From JANPBY01 sp963851405 (lineage in GTDB: Bacteria; Actinomycetota; Actinomycetes; DATJPE01), in the NCBI GenBank assembly GCA_963851405.1, contig CAWKPB010000004.1, positions 1 to 64,000 of the forward strand: DNA of 64,000 nucleotides, given 5' to 3'. Position numbers and translations under genes: made by a program. Below are positions 53,968-63,027 of the stretch, one piece after another. The notes beneath the pieces are model-generated. The model was given only the letters and a program-made list of their open reading frames with translations. It did no database searches and was not told the origin of the DNA. Within the stretch, counting starts at the first letter, position 1. Each line of letters begins with the position of its first letter.

Positions 53968-54614
53968 GGGTCGTCGTGGCGGAGGATCAACTCCTCACCC
54001 GCGAGGGAATCGTCCACCTGCTTCGCGACGCCGACATAGAGGTTGCGGGACAGGCTTCTGACGCGGTCCAACTCATGGCGCTGGTCGCAACCGAGAGGCC
54101 CGACGCAGCGGTCGTCGATATCCGGATGCCCCCCACGCACACGGACGAGGGGCTGGTCGCGGCTGCGCGGATCAGACGTGAATATCCCGCTACCGCGGTC
54201 CTCATCGTGTCCCAGCACCTCGAGTCCGGCTTCGTCGTACGGCTCCTTGAAGAGGGCGGAGATGGCGTCGGCTACCTACTCAAAGACCGCATTCTTGATC
54301 GAGCAGCAGTGGTCGACTCACTGCGCCGGGTGATCGCCGGAGAATGCGTCGTGGACCCGTTCATCGTCGGCCGGCTATTGAACCGGGAACGCTTGACCGA
54401 TCCGCTGAGCACGCTGTCCGAACGCGAGCGCGAAGTCCTGGAGAACGTGGCTGAGGGCTACACCAACGCTGAGATAGCGCGCCGGCTATTCATTACCGAG
54501 CGAACCGTGGAGGTTCACAGCAAGCAGATCTTCGCCAAGCTCGGCTTGGACCAGGATCAGACCACCAACCGACGGGTCATGGCGGTCCTCACCTACCTGC
54601 GGGCCGCGACCTGA
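53964..54614 (+). CDS. NarL/LuxR-family response regulator
   Basis: The protein is 216 residues. The receiver domain has the acidic pair in VVVAEDQ, the phosphoacceptor Asp52 in AAVVDIRMPP, a Ser in LIVSQHLE and the Lys in YLLKDRI. The C-terminal HTH is complete: LSTLSEREREVLENVAEGYTNAEIARRL then ITERTVEVHSKQIFAKLGL. It starts within the stop of kinase 2 (ATGA), so all four genes from 49327 are translationally linked. It is the only regulator in the operon and therefore the shared output of both kinases. Target genes are unknown; no repeat of an operator could be recognised. Confidence 0.92.
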   Translation: MRVVVAEDQLLTREGIVHLLRDADIEVAGQASDAVQLMALVATERPDAAVVDIRMPPTHTDEGLVAAARIRREYPATAVLIVSQHLESGFVVRLLEEGGDGVGYLLKDRILDRAAVVDSLRRVIAGECVVDPFIVGRLLNRERLTDPLSTLSEREREVLENVAEGYTNAEIARRLFITERTVEVHSKQIFAKLGLDQDQTTNRRVMAVLTYLRAAT

Positions 54615-54670
54615 TCCGCGAGGGATTCGCCGCTCGCTCCAAGCCACCCCCGTCTCCGCCAGGCGCGCGC

Positions 54671-55255
54671 TCAGGGTTCGCGCACGGGGACGACCACCTC
54701 GTTGCGTCGTCGAAACCACGGTGTCCACGGAGGATCGAAGCGAGCGAATCGGGTCGGACCCGTGACCTCAAGCCCGGCGTCGCGCACCGCGCGCAGCAAC
54801 TCGCCCGTCTGCTGTTCATACGACGCGGCCTTCCACCGACCGGAGTACCGCGCCGCCGCTGCGAGTTCCTCGGGCACTTCCCGGATCGTGACCCGCGTAT
54901 CGCCGGGGTCCGGGAGGGAATCGCCCGTCGATCCCGATGGCATGACGAAGGACACGATGAAGCGCCCGGGCGACGTCTCCGCGGTCACCGTCTCCACGTC
55001 CGCCCAGGCGACGCCGTCGAGTTCATCGGCGTCGACTTCATCCGCCCGCCGCTGAATCACCGGAGCCGTCATGCCCAGGCTCTGGCTGGCTTGGTTCCGC
55101 CCCCGGATGTAGCCCACCAAAGGACGGAAGGCCTGATTGCCCGCTGCCTCGAAGGAGCCATCCACTTCGACCTCGGCGACTGAGTGGGCGGGATAGCGGC
55201 GCAACTCAAATCTCGGCGTCTGCCGTACCACCTCGTACCGCTGCTGCTCGGTCAT
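54671..55255 (-). CDS. SOUL haem-binding family protein
   Basis: The protein is 194 residues. The ATG at 55255 follows GGGAGGT, which excludes the longer frame. The SOUL/HBP pattern is clear: YEVVRQTPRFELRRYPAHSVAEVEV, FRPLVGYIRGRNQASQSLGMTAPVI, RFIVSFVMPSG and the C-terminal NEVVVPVREP. Members bind haem or other tetrapyrroles loosely, and the role in bacteria is unclear. It is convergent with the response regulator and has its own upstream region of 128 bases towards the SDR gene. Confidence 0.9.
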   Translation of the reverse strand: MTEQQRYEVVRQTPRFELRRYPAHSVAEVEVDGSFEAAGNQAFRPLVGYIRGRNQASQSLGMTAPVIQRRADEVDADELDGVAWADVETVTAETSPGRFIVSFVMPSGSTGDSLPDPGDTRVTIREVPEELAAAARYSGRWKAASYEQQTGELLRAVRDAGLEVTGPTRFARFDPPWTPWFRRRNEVVVPVREP

Positions 55256-55383
55256 CGCGACCTCCCACTTCCCCGGTTTCATACCTTCACTTGAACGTTA
55301 CTCCCGCGCAATTCCAGGGCAAGGGCAGCTTCCTACGCCTTGGCCCGGGGGCGGAAGGGTCGCTCCAGGCATAGATTCGACGG

Positions 55384-56907
55384 GTGGAACACAACAACGG
55401 TGCAGCCCGGCGCGTACTCGTGACGGGGGCCACCGGCTACATCGGTGGCCGACTGGTTCCCGCCTTGCTCGAAGCCGGGTTCGATGTCCGAGTTCTCGCT
55501 CGTCAGCCGGTCAAGCTGCGAGACCGACCATGGGCCGATCGTGTCGAGGTCGTCAGCGGCGATGTCTCCGATCCAGCGGATGTGGCCGAAGCTCTCAGTG
55601 ATGTGGAAGTGGCCTACTACCTCGTGCACTCGCTGACCTCAGGGTCGTCCTTCGCCGCTGAGGACCGGGCGATAGCCCGAGTGTTCGCGACCGCGGCTGG
55701 TCGAGCCGGCGTCCGCCGAATCGTCTACCTGGGCGGACTGGTGCCCCCCGGAGTCCCGGCGGACCAGCTCTCGGACCATCTGCGGTCCCGTGCGGAGGTC
55801 GGGGAGATCCTGCGCGGCTCCGGCGTCCCGACAGCCGAGCTTCGCGCTGCCGTGATCCTCGGATCTGGTTCGGCCTCCTTCGAGATGCTGCGCTATCTCA
55901 CCGAACGACTCCCGGCGATGACCACGCCGCGATGGGTGAGCCGCCGGATCCAGCCCATCGCCGTTCGCGATGTCTTGCGCTATCTGGTTGGGATGGCTGA
56001 CCTGCCCCCGGAGGTGAACCGGACCTTCGATATCGGTGGGCCTGACGTTCTCACCTACGCCGACATGATGCGCCGCTACGCGGCGGTCGCGGGGCTCAGG
56101 CCCCGACTCATCATTCCCGTACCGGTGCTGACCCCTGGTCTGTCCTCGCACTGGGTCGGGCTGATCACCCCGGTCCCCGCATCCATCGCCCGTCCACTGG
56201 TCGAGTCACTCCGACACGAGGTTGTGTGCCACGAGCACGACATCGCCGCCCACGTCCCCGATCCCCCCGAGGGTCTGACGGGCTTCGACGAGGCCGTGCG
56301 CAAGGCGCTGACCCAGGTCCGGGAGGCCACCGTGGCCACCCGCTGGAGCGAAGCGTCGTACCCGGGAACCTCCGCTCAGCCATGGCCCGGCGATCCCGAG
56401 TGGACCGGCGGCACCCTCTATCGAGACGTGCGGGAGCAGACCGTCCAGGCACCTCCCGAGGCCGTGTGGGAAGTCCTTGACTCGATCGGCGGAACCCACG
56501 GCTGGTACTCCTTCCCGCTGGCCTGGTGGGCGCGTGGCGCCTTGGACCGGGCCGTCGGTGGGGTCGGGCTGCGCCGTGGGCGCCGCAATCCCGACCGGCT
56601 CGCCGTCGGGGACGTCGTGGATTTCTGGCGGGTCGAGGAACGGATCCCCGACCAACTCCTCCGTCTACGGGCCGAGATGCGCCTTCCCGGGCTCGCCTGG
56701 CTGGAGTTCTCCCTCGAGCCCAGCGGCGCTGCCACCATCCTCACGCAGCGCGCCCTGTTCCACCCGCGCGGGCTAGCGGGCCAGGCTTACTGGAAGGGAA
56801 TTGCGCCCTTCCACGGAGTCGTCTTCGGCTCGATGATCCGCAACATCGCCGACGCCGCCGAGGCCATTGAGCCAGCAGGGGGCCGTTCGCACGGCGAGTC
56901 GCTCTAG
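55384..56907 (+). CDS. SDR-family oxidoreductase fused to a DUF2867 domain
   Basis: The protein is 507 residues from a GTG at 55384. The N-terminal Rossmann domain (1-about 300) is an atypical SDR like NAD(P)H-binding NmrA/UbiA-type proteins: VLVTGATGYIGGRLVPALLEAG, then VSGDVSDPADVAEAL and YYLVHSLTSG. From about 330 a DUF2867 domain of SRPBCC type follows (VQAPPEAVWEVLDSIGGTHGWY; LRAEMRLPGLAWLEFSL). This two-domain layout is common in actinomycetes; substrates are unknown. TAGATT at 55372 just upstream may be a -10 element of a nearly leaderless message. Its stop overlaps the convergent Gfo/Idh gene by four bases. Confidence 0.87.
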   Translation: MEHNNGAARRVLVTGATGYIGGRLVPALLEAGFDVRVLARQPVKLRDRPWADRVEVVSGDVSDPADVAEALSDVEVAYYLVHSLTSGSSFAAEDRAIARVFATAAGRAGVRRIVYLGGLVPPGVPADQLSDHLRSRAEVGEILRGSGVPTAELRAAVILGSGSASFEMLRYLTERLPAMTTPRWVSRRIQPIAVRDVLRYLVGMADLPPEVNRTFDIGGPDVLTYADMMRRYAAVAGLRPRLIIPVPVLTPGLSSHWVGLITPVPASIARPLVESLRHEVVCHEHDIAAHVPDPPEGLTGFDEAVRKALTQVREATVATRWSEASYPGTSAQPWPGDPEWTGGTLYRDVREQTVQAPPEAVWEVLDSIGGTHGWYSFPLAWWARGALDRAVGGVGLRRGRRNPDRLAVGDVVDFWRVEERIPDQLLRLRAEMRLPGLAWLEFSLEPSGAATILTQRALFHPRGLAGQAYWKGIAPFHGVVFGSMIRNIADAAEAIEPAGGRSHGESL

Positions 56908-57884
56908 CGGAAGAGCACCGCGTCGATCACCGCCATGTTGGCGACCGCGTCGTTGGGGGACGCCGGCGCTGGCCGTCCATCCAGGATGGCCTGGCTGAAT
57001 AGCTCGGCTTGCAGCGTGTACTGATCCGCTGGCCCGAACGTCACCGTCGAGGTGTCGGGAGACACCGGTGCGTCTCCTCCCGAGGTCACGAAAATTCGCG
57101 TGTCGATCTCCGGGGGGATGTTGAACGGGATCTCCACGTCGATCCGGCCCTTGGTCCCCACGACGTGGACCCTTTGGTACGGCTCAGAGCGCGTCCCCAC
57201 GGTGAACGATGACTGGCCACCCCCGGGGAAGGTGAGCACTCCCGACGACAGCGTGTCGATACCCATCGTCGGGTCTCGCCGTACGGCGGCGGCCACATCG
57301 CTGGGTTCCTGACCGAACAGCAGTCGAGCAACATTCACCGCGTAGCAGCCGACATCCATCATCGCGCCGCCGCCGTTCTCGCGTCGGTTGCGAATGTTGT
57401 TCGGGTCGTCATTGAAGTAGCCGAACCAGGTTTGCACCGCCTCGAGCTCACCCAACTCCCCCGCGCGTACGCGTCGCAGCACCTCGATCCAGGTGGGGTG
57501 GTGGCGGTACATGAACGCTTCCTGCAGCAACACACCCTCAGCTGCGCACGCGTCCGTCATCTGCCGCGCCTGCTCGGCTGACAGGGCCAAGGGCTTTTCG
57601 CACAGGACATGCTTGCCCGCCTGTGCCGCCCGGGTGGCCCACTCGGCGTGCTGCTCGTTGGGGAGCGGTATGTATACGGCGTCGATGTCATCCGCGCCCA
57701 GCAGGGCCGAATAGCTTCCGTACGACGCAGCAATCCCGAGGTCACTAGCCACGCGGCGCGCGCGTTCCGCATCGCGGGAAGCGATAGCCACGACGGCACC
57801 GTTGCCGCTTCGCTGAATTGCCGGGATGACTTTGGTCCTACCGATCTCCGCCGTGCTAAGGACACCCCATCGAACCGAATCCAT
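56904..57884 (-). CDS. Gfo/Idh/MocA-family oxidoreductase
   Basis: The protein is 326 residues, with ATG at 57884. The NAD(P)-binding start VRWGVLSTAEIGRTKVIPAI is followed by the EKP motif in HVLCEKPLALSAEQARQM, where the Lys is catalytic. The C-terminal beta domain holds GYFNDDPNNIRN, GGGAMMDVGCYAVN and the SYEPYQRVHVVGTKGRI-like SEPYQRVHVVGTKGRI segment. MDVGCYAVN carries the second conserved acid/His site, here with Tyr. These enzymes oxidise sugars, inositols or related alcohols, or act on trans-dihydrodiols; the substrate cannot be read. Monocistronic. Confidence 0.88.
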   Translation of the reverse strand: MDSVRWGVLSTAEIGRTKVIPAIQRSGNGAVVAIASRDAERARRVASDLGIAASYGSYSALLGADDIDAVYIPLPNEQHAEWATRAAQAGKHVLCEKPLALSAEQARQMTDACAAEGVLLQEAFMYRHHPTWIEVLRRVRAGELGELEAVQTWFGYFNDDPNNIRNRRENGGGAMMDVGCYAVNVARLLFGQEPSDVAAAVRRDPTMGIDTLSSGVLTFPGGGQSSFTVGTRSEPYQRVHVVGTKGRIDVEIPFNIPPEIDTRIFVTSGGDAPVSPDTSTVTFGPADQYTLQAELFSQAILDGRPAPASPNDAVANMAVIDAVLFR

Positions 57885-58036
57885 GGATCACTCCTCGTCT
57901 GGCCCAAACGACGGACGACCAACCGCGTGATCGTGTCACGCCGCAATCCACAGGTCGCTCACAGGTCCATGACATAGACCTCACATGTGCCTGACGGAGC
58001 CTGGGATCTCCACCAAGCGAAGGAATGGAGCCCATC

Positions 58037-58669
58037 ATGGGAAAGCGAACAGCAGCCCTCGTCGTATCGGGGGCCCTCGTCGCGGCAGCCGCCGGCGCCG
58101 TGGTCATCACACCAGCGTCGGCAGCGACCTCCGACAACCCCGTCACCAGCCGACTCGCTGGCATCAAGAGCGCCTTGAGCGGTCTGGTCGACGACGGAAC
58201 GATCACTCAGCAGCAGGCGGACAAGGTCGCGGAAACCTTGGACGAGCAGCTCCCCCAGCGCCCCATGCGACACCACATGCGCGGCGGGATGGAAATGATG
58301 ATGCACGGCTTCGAGACCGCAGCCGAGGCGCTGAACATGACCTCCGCCGAGCTGCGCACCGCACTGATGAACGGCCAGTCGCTGGCCGATATCGCCGCGG
58401 ATCAGGGCGTCTCCGTGGACGACCTGATCACGGCTCTGGTTGCCTCGGCGAAGGAAGACCTCGAGGCCGCCGTTTCGGAAGGTCGACTGACTCAAGATCA
58501 GGCGGACCGAATCGGGGAGTCCCTGACCGAACGCGTCACCGACCGAGTCAACGGGGTACGTCCCGAGGGCGGGCCGGGGCGCGGGTTCCACGGGCCCTCC
58601 GACCTTCCTGGCGCTAGCCCAAACTCGGAGTCGTCCAACGAGTCGACGACATCGACCGTCTCGATCTGA
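58037..58669 (+). CDS. Secreted Met/His-rich helical protein
   Basis: The protein is 210 residues. The ATG at 58037 has GGAG six bases upstream; the ATG at 58025 touches AAGGA directly and is not usable. The Sec signal (GKRTAALVVSGALVAAAAGAVV, cleavage at PASA, about residue 30) is clear. The mature protein has two related helical units (LVDDGTITQQQADKVAETLDEQL and EGRLTQDQADRIGESLTERV, each of EF-hand-like TxxQAD pattern). Between them lies a metal-binding-like patch, RHHMRGGMEMMMHGF. The C-terminus is Pro/Ser-rich. It converges on an OmpR-type two-component system 12 bases away and may be its target or its sensed partner. Family not recognised. Confidence 0.75.
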   Translation: MGKRTAALVVSGALVAAAAGAVVITPASAATSDNPVTSRLAGIKSALSGLVDDGTITQQQADKVAETLDEQLPQRPMRHHMRGGMEMMMHGFETAAEALNMTSAELRTALMNGQSLADIAADQGVSVDDLITALVASAKEDLEAAVSEGRLTQDQADRIGESLTERVTDRVNGVRPEGGPGRGFHGPSDLPGASPNSESSNESTTSTVSI

Positions 58670-58681
58670 CCCAACCGCCGC

Positions 58682-60121
58682 CTAGTCGGCAGCAGGTGCG
58701 GCCGGGAGAGACACCGTGAACGTGGTGGCCCCGGGGGTTCCATCGACAACGATGGAGCCCCCGTGGGCCGTCACCACTGCCTCGACGATGGCCAGGCCAA
58801 GACCGGTCGACCCATGGTTTCGAGCCCTTGAGGTGTCTCCGCGGGAGAAGCGCTGAAACAGCCGCCCGGCGAGTTCGTCGGGAATCCCGGGACCGTCATC
58901 ACGAACGATGAGCCGGATCCAGTCACCGGCGTGGCTCAGCCGGAGCTCGACCGTCGTTCCGGCCGGTGTGTGGGCTCGCGCGTTGGACAACAGGTTGGCT
59001 AGGACCTGGCGCAGCCGGGGCTCGTCCCCGAGCACAACCCTCGGGGTCCCGGAGTCGCCCAGGTCGAGCTGCCACAGATGATCTGGTCCGGCGGCATGGG
59101 CGTCGGCGAGTGCATCCACGGCAAGCGCCGACAGGTCCACTCGTGTTGCATCCAGGTCGCGACCGGCGTCCAGGCGGGCGAGCAACAACATGTCGTCCAC
59201 GAGCTGGGTCATCCGTACTGACTCCGACTCCACCCGTGACATGGCCTGGACTGCGTCGGCCGGCACGCCCTCGGGGAGTCGGCGCACCAACTCGGCATAC
59301 CCGCGGATCGAGGCCAAGGGCGTCCTGAGCTCGTGACTCGCATCGGCGACGAACTGACGCACGTGGGTCTCAGACTCCTGCCGAGCCGAGAGCGCGCCCT
59401 CCACGTGGTCGATCATCCGGTTGAGGGACCAGCCGACTTGCCCGACCTCGGTCGATGGATCGGCGTCCTCCGCTGGCACCCGTTCAGCGATCGCGACCTC
59501 GCCCCGGTCCAGCGGGAGTTCGACGATGCGTCCCGCGGTCCGAGAAACCCGCACCAGCGGCCTCAGCTCGCGTCGGACCAATGCCGCGGCGAGAACACCG
59601 GCCATCAGCAGGCCCAAGACCAGGACGGCGACCTCCGCTGCAACAAACCGGCGAACGGTCGTGGCCGCTTCCGCCATGGGCAGTCCGGTCACGACCGTTG
59701 CTCCTGCCCGCCCCGGCGTCGCCAGCACTCGGTAGTTCCCCAGCGCAGGGACGGCCACGGTCTGGGGAGCGCCATCCGCGGGTGCCGCTAGCAGCTGCGC
59801 CGTCTGCTCGTCGGAGAGCGGCTGGAAGACCCCAGCTTCGTTGAAGTAGCCCCCGACCGTCCTCCCGGCCACAGTCGCCACGACCACCGTGCCGACATCT
59901 TGCGGATTGCGCAGGCCCGGAGGCAGTCGATCGAACCCGCCAGCCCCCGGGGCGCGCGTCGCCCGATCCGAGGCAGCCACGAGTCGTTGGTCGATCTGGT
60001 CGATGAGCGAACTACGCAAGGCGAGCGCGGAGACCAGTCCTGTGAGAACGGTCATCGCAGCCAACAGCGCCACGACAACGATCACGAGCCGACGACGCAG
60101 CGTCCACCGTGTCGTGCTCAT
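58682..60121 (-). CDS. Sensor histidine kinase (OmpR-partner type)
   Basis: The protein is 479 residues. An N-terminal helix (LVIVVVALLAAMTVLTGLVSAL), an extracytoplasmic domain of about 110 residues, a second helix (AAEVAVLVLGLLMAGVLAAALV) and a HAMP linker are followed by the HisKA motif FVADASHELRTPLASIRGYAEL. The ATPase domain is complete: NLLSNARAHTPAGT, VRDDGPGIPDEL, FQRFSRGDTSRARNHGSTGLGL. This is the TcrY/MprB-like class sensing an envelope signal. It overlaps the regulator gene by an ATGA and is transcribed after it. The convergent Met/His-rich secreted protein suggests a metal or envelope stress signal; that is an inference from position. Confidence 0.93.
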   Translation of the reverse strand: MSTTRWTLRRRLVIVVVALLAAMTVLTGLVSALALRSSLIDQIDQRLVAASDRATRAPGAGGFDRLPPGLRNPQDVGTVVVATVAGRTVGGYFNEAGVFQPLSDEQTAQLLAAPADGAPQTVAVPALGNYRVLATPGRAGATVVTGLPMAEAATTVRRFVAAEVAVLVLGLLMAGVLAAALVRRELRPLVRVSRTAGRIVELPLDRGEVAIAERVPAEDADPSTEVGQVGWSLNRMIDHVEGALSARQESETHVRQFVADASHELRTPLASIRGYAELVRRLPEGVPADAVQAMSRVESESVRMTQLVDDMLLLARLDAGRDLDATRVDLSALAVDALADAHAAGPDHLWQLDLGDSGTPRVVLGDEPRLRQVLANLLSNARAHTPAGTTVELRLSHAGDWIRLIVRDDGPGIPDELAGRLFQRFSRGDTSRARNHGSTGLGLAIVEAVVTAHGGSIVVDGTPGATTFTVSLPAAPAAD

Positions 60122-60864
60122 GCCGGCTTGAGCACATAGCCGACGCCGCGCACCGTGTGGATCATCGGTTCGCGTCCGGCATCGACCTTGCGGCGCAAGT
60201 AGGAGATGTACAGCTCGACGATGTTGGCCTGGCCGCCGAAGTCGTAGTGCCAGACCCGATCGAGAATCTGCGGCTTGGAAAGCACGCGACGCGGGTTGCG
60301 CATTAAGAAGCGCAGCAGTTCGAACTCGGTGGCCGTGAGGCTGATGGCGACACCAGCGCGGGACACCTCATAGCTGTCTTCGTCCATCCGAAGGTCGCCG
60401 ACGGTGAGTACCGAGTCCTCCCGATCGCTGGTCGCCCCCGCCCGCCGAAGTAGACCGCGCAGCCGGGCGATGACCTCCTCCAAGCTGAACGGCTTGGTGA
60501 CGTAGTCGTCTCCGCCGGCCGTCAGCCCGGCAATGCGGTCTTCGACGGCGTCCTTGGCCGTGAGGAACAAGACGGGCACCTGCGGCTGATCGTTGCGCAG
60601 CCGCCGCAGCACCTCGAGTCCGGACAGATCCGGCAACATCAGGTCAAGCACCACGATGTCAGGGTGCAAATCGCCGGCCGTACGCAGGGCCGCGTGCCCG
60701 TTGAGCGCTGTCTCGACCTGCCAGCCCTCATGTCGGAGCGCGATGGACAGCAACTCCGCGAGGGTCGACTCATCGTCCACGACGAGCGCGCGGATCGGAG
60801 AGCCGTCAGGCCGGGTGAGCTGATCAGTGCCAGTGGGCGCCGAAGTCATAGCGCCATCGTCCAT
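60118..60864 (-). CDS. OmpR-family response regulator
   Basis: The protein is 248 residues. The receiver has VVDDESTLAELL, phospho-Asp in IVVLDLMLPDLSG, Thr in LFLTAKDAVEDR and Lys in YVTKPFSLEEV. The winged helix has LTATEFELLRFLMRNPRRVLSK, GGQANIVELYISYLRRKVD and HTVRGVGYVLKPA, as in PrrA/TcrX/CseB-type regulators. An ATG at 60849 is an alternative start five codons in; neither start has a clear ribosome-binding site, so the message may be leaderless. First gene of the two-gene operon. Confidence 0.93.
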   Translation of the reverse strand: MDDGAMTSAPTGTDQLTRPDGSPIRALVVDDESTLAELLSIALRHEGWQVETALNGHAALRTAGDLHPDIVVLDLMLPDLSGLEVLRRLRNDQPQVPVLFLTAKDAVEDRIAGLTAGGDDYVTKPFSLEEVIARLRGLLRRAGATSDREDSVLTVGDLRMDEDSYEVSRAGVAISLTATEFELLRFLMRNPRRVLSKPQILDRVWHYDFGGQANIVELYISYLRRKVDAGREPMIHTVRGVGYVLKPA

Positions 60865-60922
60865 GACTCAGGTGTGGAGCGCTTAGGAGCGACCTGTGAA
60901 CCTGCTGTGAACGCGTCGGCGG

Positions 60923-61567
60923 TTACGCGACGGGCTCGCCCACGCCACCGTCGCACGCAGCTCCGGGCTCCGGTGTCTGGCTGCCCTGGCGGTAGACGTC
61001 CAGGAAGGTCTGCAGCCGGGGGTCATCGGCGCCATCGAGTTCGATCTGCACACCCCAAGCGCTTGCAACAACCGGGGACGGAAGACCGTCGTACGGCGAC
61101 AGGATGATGTATGAGGAGGGCATGGCGTCTTGCAGCGCCTTTGCTTCGTCCGAGCTCAGCGCGGGGTCGTAAGTCACCCAGACCGCACCGTGCTCCAGGG
61201 AATGCACGGCATTCTCGTCCGGAACCGGGGCATCGTAGATGCCGCAGTTCAACCACACCGGGTTGTGATCGCCGCCAACTGGGGGGTTCTGCGGGTAGGA
61301 CACCGGATCGGCCGTGTGGTCAGGGGTGTCGACCGGGTAGGTGGTGACATCGGCGGCCAGCGCGTCGCGATCACCGCTCGCTTCCTCAGGGCCCCCACTG
61401 AGCGAGGCGTAGCTGAGCCCGGCGACCAGCGCCACCGCCGCCACACCGCCGAGCACCCACAACAGGTTGCGTCGGCGCTGGGCGCGCGACTCCTCCTGCT
61501 GCATGGCCTCGACCTTGTCACGGCGACTCGGCTCGCCATCCTTCTTGCCCTTGGATGCCCGCCCCAT
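60923..61567 (-). CDS. DUF3105 membrane-anchored protein
   Basis: The protein is 214 residues. After a charged cytoplasmic start (MGRASKGKKDGEPSRRDKV and a Gln/Arg-rich helix) there is one membrane anchor (NLLWVLGGVAAVALVAGLSYASL), then the extracytoplasmic DUF3105 domain: YPQNPPVGGDHNPVWLNCGIYD, NAVHSLEHGAVWVTYDP, and IILSPYDGLPSPVVASAWG. The conserved His and Cys residues suggest metal or copper binding, though no function is established for the family. It lies 58 bases upstream of the OmpR gene on the same strand and may be transcribed ahead of that system. Confidence 0.9.
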   Translation of the reverse strand: MGRASKGKKDGEPSRRDKVEAMQQEESRAQRRRNLLWVLGGVAAVALVAGLSYASLSGGPEEASGDRDALAADVTTYPVDTPDHTADPVSYPQNPPVGGDHNPVWLNCGIYDAPVPDENAVHSLEHGAVWVTYDPALSSDEAKALQDAMPSSYIILSPYDGLPSPVVASAWGVQIELDGADDPRLQTFLDVYRQGSQTPEPGAACDGGVGEPVA

Positions 61568-61620
61568 CAGCCCTGCTCCGTTCTCGGTGGCATTCAGCGC
61601 TCGTCAGTGATTGTCAGCCG

Positions 61621-62937
61621 TCACGACGTGCGACGCGACCGGCCTCGCGAGTTTGCACGCGAGTTCCCACGATACGGGCGGGCCGGCCGAGGGTGCCGCT
61701 CGGCCCGCGCCGCGCGCTCGGGAACGGCAATCCCGCTGGGCACCCGAGCCCCGGTGATCTCCACCAAGGTGGAGTCGCCTGGGCGGACCTTGGCTTTGCG
61801 CGCCTTGACTCCCGCCCGCGCGGCCATCGAGCTGACCTCGCGCTCCTGATGCGGCAGAACGAGGGTCACCACGGTGCCGGACTCACCGGCCCGCGCCGTA
61901 CGGCCGGCGCGGTGCAGGTAGTCCTTGGAGTCGGCGGGCGGGTCGACGTGCAGGACCAAGCCGATGTCATCGACATGGATCCCTCGAGCCGCGACGTCGG
62001 TCGCGACGAGCACGGGGGTGCGCCCCTCCCGGAATTCAGCCAGCGCCCGGGTACGAGCACCCTGCGGCTTGCCCCCGTGGATGGACGTCGCCGCCACGCC
62101 CTGCGAACGAAGCTGGGTAGCGACGCGATCAGCGCCGTGCTTGGTGCGCACGAACATGATCGTGCGCCCCTCGCGCGCCCCGATGTGCGAGGTGATCGCG
62201 GTCTTGTCCCCAGGCGAGACCAGCAGGACGTGGTGGTCCATGGTCTCGATCGAGGCTGCCGGCGGCGCCGTGGAGTGCTCCACCGGGTGAACGAGGTAGC
62301 GCTGGACCAACTGGTCGACGCCACGGTCGAGCGTGGCGGAGAAGAGCAACCGCTGTCCGCCACGCTTCACGAGGTCGAGCAGCGCCGTCACGGCGGGAAG
62401 GAATCCCATGTCAGCCATGTGGTCGGCCTCGTCCAGGACAACGATCTCGACCTTGGACAGGTCAGCGTCACCCTGCTCGATCAGGTCCGTGAGCCGCCCG
62501 GGGGTGGCCACGACGATCTCGACCCCACGCCGCAAAGCGTCGGCCTGCTTCGGGTACGACATGCCGCCGACGACGGTCTTCATGCGCAGTCTCAGGGACC
62601 GACCCAACGGCTCCAGCGCGTCCGCAACCTGAACGGCGAGTTCCCGGGTAGGTACCAGCACGACGGCCAGCGGCTGTCGCGGTGCAGCTTTCCGCCCGCT
62701 CAGTCGCACCATCATGGGCAGGCCGAACGCGAGGGTCTTGCCGGAACCGGTGCGGCCCCGACCGAGAACGTCGCGTCCGATCAGAGCGTCCGGAATAGTC
62801 GCCGCCTGAATGGGGAACGGCTCGGTGATCCCGCGCCGCTCCAGGGCCTCCACCAAAACGGCCGGCAGACCGAGTTCGGAGAACGACGGTCCCTGGGAAT
62901 CGGTAGGGAAGGGGTTTGTGGTCGTGGGCGTGCTCAT
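61621..62937 (-). CDS. DEAD-box RNA helicase
   Basis: The protein is 438 residues from the ATG at 62937; the frame continues upstream but without family sequence. Motifs: Q-motif FSELGLPAVLVEALERRGITEPFPIQ, I GRGRTGSGKT, Ia PTRELAVQV, GG, TPGRL, II VLDEADHMADMGF, III LFSATLD, IV IMFVRTKHGAD, V VATDVAARGIHV and VI YLHRAGRTARAG. The C-terminal tail is Arg/Pro/Ser-rich (RPYRGNSRANSRGRSRRTS), as in RhlE-type helicases of RNA remodelling or cold response. The upstream gap to the GroES-like gene is 207 bases, which allows a structured leader. Confidence 0.95.
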   Translation of the reverse strand: MSTPTTTNPFPTDSQGPSFSELGLPAVLVEALERRGITEPFPIQAATIPDALIGRDVLGRGRTGSGKTLAFGLPMMVRLSGRKAAPRQPLAVVLVPTRELAVQVADALEPLGRSLRLRMKTVVGGMSYPKQADALRRGVEIVVATPGRLTDLIEQGDADLSKVEIVVLDEADHMADMGFLPAVTALLDLVKRGGQRLLFSATLDRGVDQLVQRYLVHPVEHSTAPPAASIETMDHHVLLVSPGDKTAITSHIGAREGRTIMFVRTKHGADRVATQLRSQGVAATSIHGGKPQGARTRALAEFREGRTPVLVATDVAARGIHVDDIGLVLHVDPPADSKDYLHRAGRTARAGESGTVVTLVLPHQEREVSSMAARAGVKARKAKVRPGDSTLVEITGARVPSGIAVPERAARAERHPRPARPYRGNSRANSRGRSRRTS

Positions 62938-63027
62938 ACGAAAGTCGAACCTCTCAAGACGATGGCGCGTCCCGGAGAGGCCGTACGGACGCAAGGCGCC
63001 AGCAGCGGATTCGAAAGAGAACGGGCC

